NCBI RefSeq assembly: GCF_021018895.1
Contig: NC_079386.1
Location: forward strand, 11,897,835-11,961,834
DNA length: 64,000 bases
Direction of reading: 5' to 3'
From: Seriola aureovittata
Taxonomy: Eukaryota; Chordata; Actinopteri; Carangiformes; Carangidae
Of this stretch, positions 57,406 through 64,000 are shown piece after piece. Under the pieces are notes generated by a model. That model did not search any database. It saw nothing but the letters and a program-made list of their open reading frames with translations, and had not been told where the DNA came from. Position 1 is the stretch's first letter; every line of letters begins with the position of its first letter. The translations under genes were made by a program, and so were the position numbers.

Positions 57406-57455
<50 letters not shown>
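57406..57455 (+). repeat. (GT)n microsatellite, 50 bp, left arm of inverted pair
   Basis: 25 GT units. Its reverse complement is supplied by the CA array starting 117 bp downstream. Confidence 0.97.
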
Positions 57456-57456
<1 letters not shown>

Positions 57457-57558
57457 TGCGTATGTTGCATTACCATACATGCAAGAATGATTCTGCATGC
57501 ATGGCGTGCGCACTTGTGCTCATGTGCAATGGGGTAATTAACTGCAGCCCCTGCACAA

Positions 57559-57564
57559 CGCGCG

Positions 57565-57650
<86 letters not shown>
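57559..57650 (+). repeat. (CG)7-(CA)39 alternating purine-pyrimidine tract
   Basis: Seven CG units run without a break into about 39 CA units, 92 bp of strict alternation. CG/CA tracts of this length are the strongest known sequence type for left-handed Z-DNA. Long open frames crossing it are artefacts. Confidence 0.97.
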
Positions 57651-57652
<2 letters not shown>

Positions 57653-57881
57653 TTCACCTTGAGGGGAGAAGGCAGCCAGCAGAGGTTTTAGTGAAGGGTC
57701 CAGACACACGGCCTCTCATGGGATGCACTGTAGCTCCCCACACCACCCCACCCCCACCCCTCTCCCCCCTCGCACTCTCTCAGTCTCCTCTCGCTGCACC
57801 CAGTGAGAGGGAGGCAGGAAATAAACAAGGTTGGCCATAGGGACCACATGGTTCATACTTGGACTGCATGAGTGTGTGTGG

Positions 57882-57911
57882 GAGACAGAGAGAGGGAGAG
57901 AGAGAGAGAGA
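57882..57911 (+). repeat. (GA)n purine tract
   Basis: About 30 bp of GA and GGGAGA units. Confidence 0.9.
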
Positions 57912-60363
57912 CAAAGAGAGGAAGACAAAGGAAGGATGCACAGTCAGATCTGATGGGAATAAGATGCTTTTTTGTTTGAAATCCGACCTCCTACACCCTG
58001 CCGCTTATTCACCCATCCTGCCGTAAGAGTGAGTTCACACATGGGAAAATTTGCATGTACCGCATCATATTTCTAATGCAAGGAAGTCCTGCAACCCCAA
58101 AGCATCAATCAAAAACAACCAGCTGAGCCGCGATTGCCACATGCTAGCATCCTTTGATGTAGCACATCCAAATACCCATGCGCTTTTCTTCTCATAAGGA
58201 GCTCCTAACCTAAATACTTCAACAAAACAAGCCACTCTTTTCATAGAGCCATCATATTTATGCAAATGAGTAAATAAAACATGCATGCATACATGCTTGA
58301 CTGATTACGTCTCCCTTTCTTTCTTTTTTTTCCTCCACAAGTTTGCAATGTCTTACCACAATCAGATATGTAAGATAATTATGCAAAAACATGCATGCAA
58401 AATGTGCATATACAAGGAAGACTATCTACCATAAAACATCAAAGACAAAGTGTCGTCCTTGTCAGAATAATGCATGCATAAACAGATATTTTATATACAT
58501 CACAGGACTATTTTGTCTGCTGGTGACTATATAGCGGAGATGCACCGTGCAAAATAAGCTGCAAGCAAGAGGCCACCCTCCCCGGAGAATTGGCCTACAG
58601 ATCTCAGTTTCTCCTCCCGACCCTTGTTCGATGGATTGTATTAGCCCGCGAGGATAGCCAAATCCATTGATCTCAGCAGAGGCTGAAATTAGCAAATTAA
58701 TTAGTGTGGGGGTGTTTGGGGGGGGGCAGACGACAGAAAGCTTGATGCAAAAAGTCGTCCACAAAACAAAAGTCCCATCCTGAAGTCGCCTCCCCATGCC
58801 TGCGGAGACTTCAGGTGGAGTCTTGGCTCCCTGTACCTTATGTAAATATACCTCTGCTGAATTATTCATGAGCAAGTGTCTTGGGCAGTGTCACTTTGGT
58901 ATGCAAATGAGACATGTAAATAGACGGCAGCGTGTTGGACCAGCGGGTTGGTTTAAGAGATCAGTGAGGGATCAATAGTTGAACGGTTTGGAGTGAATGT
59001 ATTTGTTTATGCATGTACACATGTTCATGTCAGATACTATACACGTGAGCATGAATTTGGTGGGATAAAACAAAGTCAGCATTGCTGATGGAAATGCACA
59101 CAGACACAATAAAAATGATGTTCTGACCAAATGCGTTATGAAGGATAATTGGATTAACAATCAACTGTTAATTTTTTTTAATGTTCCTTTTTTTAATGTT
59201 TTGACTTTGGCTTTTCACAGTTAAAAACCCCTAACCAGGTGATTTCACTTATACTAATCAGACCTCTTCTCAAGACAATGTGGGTGTGTACAAACTGGAT
59301 TTGATTGACATCTCACTGACTCCGACCATTGTTAGACTGATGACTAGAGGTCTAATTCAGTCAGAGAAACTGGAAATTCCTGTGTTGATGTACAGGGCCA
59401 TAAAAGCCTCGGCTTCGGAAAAGGATGTGATGCAAATACGAAATGAACATTGATCACAGGCTGTAAACAAGAGTACGCCACAATTAGTGGTCTGGTAGTG
59501 TGATAATGTACTAAAGACATCAATACATCATCTTCGTCAAAGCTGAACTCTGACGTGTGCATCTGCCGGAGCTGGCGTGACATCGCACCGAAGCAGGAAA
59601 CGCATACCTGAATCTGTCCGTCATTCGGGCTTCGATAGAAGTGAATGAGAAATTGAGCAAATATGTGTGGGGCTGAAGTGTAATGTAACCATGCCTTTAG
59701 ATCACATGACAGCAGAGATTTTACAGGAAATGAGAGAAGAGAGCCCCTTGGTCGGCACATGTCCGGCCCGTTGTCGGCGCAGCTGTAAAATACCTTCCAG
59801 AGGTGAAATAGTGAAAATAGGGTACATATGTTAATGAAAGATACCTTGGTGTGTGACGTCCAGCTAACTAATAAAGGCCACATACTCTACAGCACTCTTT
59901 TTGCTTCACATTTTCACAATCCGTACTACTTGGTGATTTCCTTTGGTCTAACAGTAATGAGAAGTGCAGCAGAGTGACAGAGGTAGCCGGGCACAGTGGG
60001 ATGGAAATGGCTAGGTGTCTATCAAAGTGTCAAAATGGAATATAGCTGTGCTGCACTCTTGGCCTCGAGCCACGGGGTGAGTCAGGGATTCAGCACACAC
60101 ACTGACACACACCCACACTGTAAGGTCAACACAATCGCTGCTGAGTCAACCACCCCCCACCTCCCAACTCCTCCTGTATTCGTGAGGCAGAAACCCGACA
60201 GAAATTACAACAGAAACCATTTGAGAAGGGGTTAATTCTTCAGCTAGAGGGCGGAGAGGGCGCTCACGTGTGTGTGTGTTCTGGCCCTTACACACAGCTG
60301 CTCTGTACATTATACATTTGTCCACGTGGGAAATAATGAGATCGCTAAGATCATTCTCCTAGC

Positions 60364-60379
60364 AAAAAAAAAAAAAAAA
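60364..60379 (+). repeat. Poly-A tract, 16 nt
   Basis: Uninterrupted A run without an upstream AATAAA. Confidence 0.95.
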
Positions 60380-61547
60380 TAATCTGTTGCATTTTCATGG
60401 CTGGTGCCCCGTGCATGTTAACAGCATGAGGCGAGGTGCAAAACCAACTCTCCCTCCACGCACGCTCTCTGTCTCTCTCTCTGTTTTTCATCTCTCCTGC
60501 TCCCTCTTTCCCTCTGGCTTTGCACAATGCAAAAATTAGAGGATGTGTAGAAAATGTATGAGAACCCCGAAGACATGCAATAGGGGAATAGAGGGAATGG
60601 GAAGACAAAGTAACGAAGGGTTAAAGACAAAGGAAAAAAAAGAAAAAGACCAGATGTGGATATCGTCTCACCAGCTTGACAGCGGGTTCAGCGTTCAGTC
60701 ATGTTGTCTGGGGCACTTGCATCATTGTCAGACTTCAGGGGAGGATAAATGTGGTCGGATTCGGCCGTGCAGCACTCCCGCTAGGAGCTGCCGTACGCGG
60801 TTGTAAATATGTGAATCCGAAACATAAATGCAGAGCTGCGGACGTGGAAAGGGCGAAGATGAGACATGACTCCTTTCTGCCAAAGTGTAAGCAGCAAAAC
60901 ATTACCTCCCAGACTAGTTTTGCATGATATCACCCTATGATTCATATGTCAGACATGATCCTCCTCACAACATCTGCCGTAAGTGAGAATTTCTATGCGG
61001 TGGCTTTTTCCCCCCTCAAAATAAGCAGCACCAGTTTTCGATCAGTATGAATGTATGAGTGTTATAACTAATGCTCTCTGACTGAAAGTCTTTTTTCATG
61101 TTGTGAAGAAGAAATGGAGACAGAGTTTGTTTCTTGACATGATGCTGTAGGAAAAAGCGACACACTGTAACAACAGAAAAAAGAAAAGAAAAATCCAACT
61201 GTTGCATTTGCAAACATCATTAAGAGTCTCAAAGTCATCATTTCCATGTAAAGATTCACACTCATTCCAATCATGCATTAGTGGATTCATTATGTGCGCT
61301 GTAACAAACTCTAGCTCCACTGCTGCTTCCTATAAAGTGGGTTGCAGAGGTGCAAATCAATAATACGATTTCTGGCTTTAAAAGAAACAGACTTCCTGGC
61401 CCATATTCTGCTTGAAAATGTCCAAGCCCAGTGGGATTGTGTGTCAGCAGTGTGCATCATCTATCAGCTTTATGACTGTACCGATGGCGCTCATTCTAAT
61501 GTATATAACTGACCAGGTGCAGCTGTTTCTTATTTGCGTGTATGCTC

Positions 61548-61690
61548 AGTAGCCAGTTCGTTAGTACACCGAGCTAAAAGTAATCCGGTCTAATACAACA
61601 GTGCTTCAATAAATAGAGAAACAGTGAAGATTTTCTGTTATCAGGTTAATTCGAAAAAACACCTAATAGTATCATATGTTCAATATATTG
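61548..61690 (+). mobile_element. Dispersed repeat family I, copy 2
   Basis: Reads AGTAGCCAGTTCGTTAGTAC, ACC, GCTAAAAGTAATCCGGTCTA, then ATACAACAGTGCTTCAATAA, in the same order as 40384-40465. The right limit is approximate. Confidence 0.6.
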
Positions 61691-61800
61691 AATATTGGAG
61701 TATTAAATCAAAAACCTGAACATTACGGCATTAATAAATCATTCATACCTGTTCAATACAGAAGGGGAACAAAACAGGCCTCATGTCAAAAGTAAAAAAG

Positions 61801-61985
61801 TTAAAGGTACCCACTGAAATTTTATCATAATAGCAATGTGCCAAAAAAAGTCAAGGAAGAAGAAGACAGAAGGCTAATAAACATGTTACATTTGCAGATT
61901 TTGTGAGGAAGGAAATGCATTCAGCATGATATCGTCATTGAGAAAGCCTTTGTTTACAAGAGAACTCCACAGGGGTCCTTTAAAT
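61801..61985. mobile_element. Candidate small MITE with TTAAAGG ends
   Basis: The left end TTAAAGGTACCCACTG pairs imperfectly with the complement of the right end (TTAAAGGACCCCTGTG), giving about 12-16 bp of inverted similarity around a TTAA-containing terminus. It is about 185 bp long with no open frame. The match is short enough that chance remains possible. Confidence 0.4.
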
Positions 61986-62081
61986 GTTTTATTCTTACAG
62001 TGGCATTTAATATGTTCAACATTAGTCAGGGCACAAATTACGCTGAACTTCATTTAAATAGCATTTACACTGCACACATTT

Positions 62082-62098
62082 AAAAAAAAAAAAAAAAA
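62082..62098 (+). repeat. Poly-A tract, 17 nt
   Basis: Uninterrupted A run. Confidence 0.95.
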
Positions 62099-62628
62099 GG
62101 CAGCAAACCCTGTGATAGGCTCAATCAAGAAATGGTTTGCCTCTGCACAACAACCCAGTGTAATTACACTCCAGATGCCAATTCAAAGAACTCTCGGTTG
62201 AAGTGTTTCATTCCGAGACCTGAAAGGATGAAATAAACAAAATAAAGATCTCAGGATGCCCTTTGCAAAGAGAGGGTCCAGTCCGCAAAAGAGAAAAGCA
62301 CTTAGAGCGTGTTGGCACCTGTTGGATTATTTATGAATTTTCTGCTATCAATCATTTCAATGCGACCGTCAGGACTGAAGTACTCTTCACCATTACGCTG
62401 TTTAGGTCTGACCCTTGAGATTGGATGCTCTACTTAATTCAGTTACCTTGAATTAGAAAAAGAAAAAAGAAAAAAAAAAGAACTTTTCAGGAGGACCAGC
62501 AGTCTGAAAAGGTTTTTGTCACGTAGCACTTTCTGCTATTTTAGCATACCTGGCAGTCATTTGGAGTGTATTTGAGTTTTTCATAAGGGGCCTCAAGCTT
62601 ATAATGTTGTTTTATGTCAAAGGTGAAG

Positions 62629-62653
62629 GTTTTTTTTTGTGTGTGTGTGTGTG
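62629..62653 (+). repeat. T9-(GT)n tract
   Basis: A T run leads into about eight GT units. Confidence 0.9.
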
Positions 62654-62906
62654 AAAATTTGCACCTTTGAGTCTCCGCTTGCACAAAGTTGTTTGTCTTT
62701 GGGCGTAAAATTCGGGATATTTCAATTTGAGTTCTCTTTTCCACGACTTCCAGAAGTGAGCTAATTTTTAAGTGGGGACTTTTTTTTTCTGCCATAAATA
62801 AATGTATTTGTCAAAGGCTTATGTTTTAGAACATGAAGTCTGGATGGAAAGCGTTGGGGGAGTGTCGGGTGTCGGACAGTCAATCATGCAGTCACCTTTT
62901 TCTCGA

Positions 62907-62945
62907 CCCCCCCCCCCCCCCCACACACACACACACACACACACA
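62907..62945 (+). repeat. C16-(AC)n compound tract
   Basis: Sixteen C are followed by about 12 AC units. Confidence 0.96.
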
Positions 62946-64000
62946 GAAACAGTCTACTGCCATCTATTTGTCATTTCTCTGCCTCCTCCAGCTCTGTCTC
63001 CCCCCTTTTCTTCTCACCCGCTCACTTTCTCTTATGTAAGTAGTTCTCATTAATCACCGCCCCGGCCCCGACTACTAAGACTTGTATGGATTTTTGTCAA
63101 ATTGCTTCTGCCACATAAATCTAGCACATATAAATTTGTGTGCATTCAACTCACAACTGATGTGTGATTAATGGGTGTGAGTACATTTGCTTGTTCCACT
63201 GCAGTTTTTGTTTGTTTGTTTGTTTTGGGGCTTCACGATAAGTAGCATTCACGTCACACCTCGTCTTTGGCGGGAGATCACGTGAGCGGCTCTGTCGTGG
63301 CCGCGGGTCATTGTGGGGAATCTGTCATGTGACAGCTGGGGGTCACAGTGAGACTTGTGGGTAATAACGAGTGACCTGTACACACTGGAGAGATATCACT
63401 CATACCTCCCTCTCTGCCAGTCCAGCTCCTGCCTCCTCTGTGTCCTATAGCTTGCAGGTGAAGACAGTTCATCATGTGCAAAACTGGAGGGATGAGCTCA
63501 AAAACAATGCATGATGGAAGCTTAAAAACTGCTGTGATGTGCTCGCGGTGCGGTTCCGCAGTGCATTTATGTTGCATGCGAGCGTCCCGTGGCCCAAAGG
63601 TTGAAAGACGAATTTATAAGCATTAGTTTAAACGCGTTAAAACAACTGCATAGCAAGAAAGCACAGCGACTGCAACAAAGTCACTCAAATGAATGGATTT
63701 CCATCAGAAAACATTGACTTAAGCAGTTTAAATGTCATCGCAGGGTGAGGCAGTGACTGCATTTTCTATGTGTGTGTCCATCTCTGCTTTGAGAGCAATA
63801 AAATTAACTGTAATGACATCATCCTTGGGGGTGTGTGTGAGTGTGTGATCGCCTGGCAAAAATATAAACGCTGATAGAATTTATGTGATCACAATTAAAT
63901 CAAAGTTATTGCAGGAGTTTCCTTATGAACTTGTTTATTTGTTCCATCCACAACACATAAAAAAGTTAGCCCTCAATCCCTCAGCGCATTCGTAAAATAA

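Larger units (their letters stand above)
57651..61547. other. Unique non-coding DNA
   Basis: No gene was recognised. Perfect octamers ATGCAAAT lie at 58260-58267 and 58901-58908, in repeat-poor DNA at about 58020-58290 and 58640-58970. The 179-codon reverse frame at 59344-59883 has no recognisable domain. A G-run of about 7 and several short CA runs occur. Confidence 0.55.
61986..64000. other. Unique non-coding DNA to window end
   Basis: No gene was recognised. A repeat-poor stretch at about 62290-62420 includes the PBX/HOX-type ATCAATCA at 62347-62354. A GC-rich patch at about 63245-63350 contains E-box-like CACGTG and CATGTG words. A (GTTT)n run lies at about 63207-63226. Confidence 0.5.

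Noticed and set aside
56910..57647. 245-codon reverse-strand open frame starting with a Cys-Val run
   Set aside because: It is the translation of the (GT)n and (CG)(CA)n arrays joined to unique DNA. The frame is kept open by dinucleotide arrays, which rarely contain stops, and no domain is present.
59344..59883. 179-codon reverse-strand open frame
   Set aside because: The sequence has no recognisable domain, no splice or promoter context and no codon-like composition difference. A length like this is expected occasionally by chance.

Overview
This window looks like nuclear DNA from a ray-finned fish, most likely a percomorph-type teleost. The evidence is the very dense (CA/TG)n arrays, frequent long poly-A/T and poly-G/C runs, and many decayed interspersed repeats whose wording I recognise from teleost genomes. 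By eye the base composition is moderately AT-rich. I find no protein-coding gene, exon set, rRNA or tRNA that I can defend on either strand. The open frames present are short, many run through microsatellites, and none resembles a known protein. The window is best read as a gene desert, a large intron or a long intergenic interval.

Three kinds of content fill it. (1) Decayed transposons, mostly short non-autonomous elements. The most frequent family, here called A, has six copies near 7.8, 20.6, 25.4, 31.1, 43.4 and 48.4 kb. Family B is a long-TIR MITE (18.5 and 23.3 kb). Family C has copies at 0.1 and 19.3 kb. There are hAT-like elements at 10.2, 33.0-33.9 and 50.6 kb; the second carries an internal tandem array of about 33-bp units and the third is nested inside another repeat. 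A TTAA-flanked MITE lies at 46.1-46.3 kb. A repeat at 54.1-54.6 kb carries nuclear-receptor-like half-sites, including a full inverted-repeat-3 (oestrogen-response-element-like) palindrome. (2) Simple repeats. The largest are (AC) at 20.2 kb, (TG) at 37.2-37.3 kb, and an inverted (TG)...(CG)(CA) pair at 57.4-57.65 kb. (3) Repeat-poor blocks with homeodomain-type TAATTA, POU-octamer and PBX/HOX-type motifs, the composition expected of developmental non-coding regulatory DNA. Conservation cannot be tested here, so these are candidates only.

Layout: 0-7.8 kb is mostly unique, with a possible enhancer near 0.65-0.78 kb. 7.8-10.4 kb holds a family A copy and small repeat fragments. 10.4-18.4 kb is largely unique. 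18.4-25.7 kb is repeat-rich, with a unique block at 21.4-22.8 kb. 25.7-28.3 kb is unique. 28.3-29.1 kb holds two repeats. 29-34.5 kb alternates unique DNA, family A and the hAT-like element. 34.6-35.1 kb resembles a reverse-strand mRNA 3' end with a poly(A) signal and tail. 36.4-36.85 kb is very AT-rich. 39.4-42.4 kb is relatively GC-rich and unique. 43-51 kb is again repeat-rich. 51-54 kb is microsatellite-rich. 54-57.7 kb holds three repeats and the inverted microsatellite pair. 58-64 kb is mostly unique with two small repeats.

No genes work together here. Any function would be regulatory or structural.
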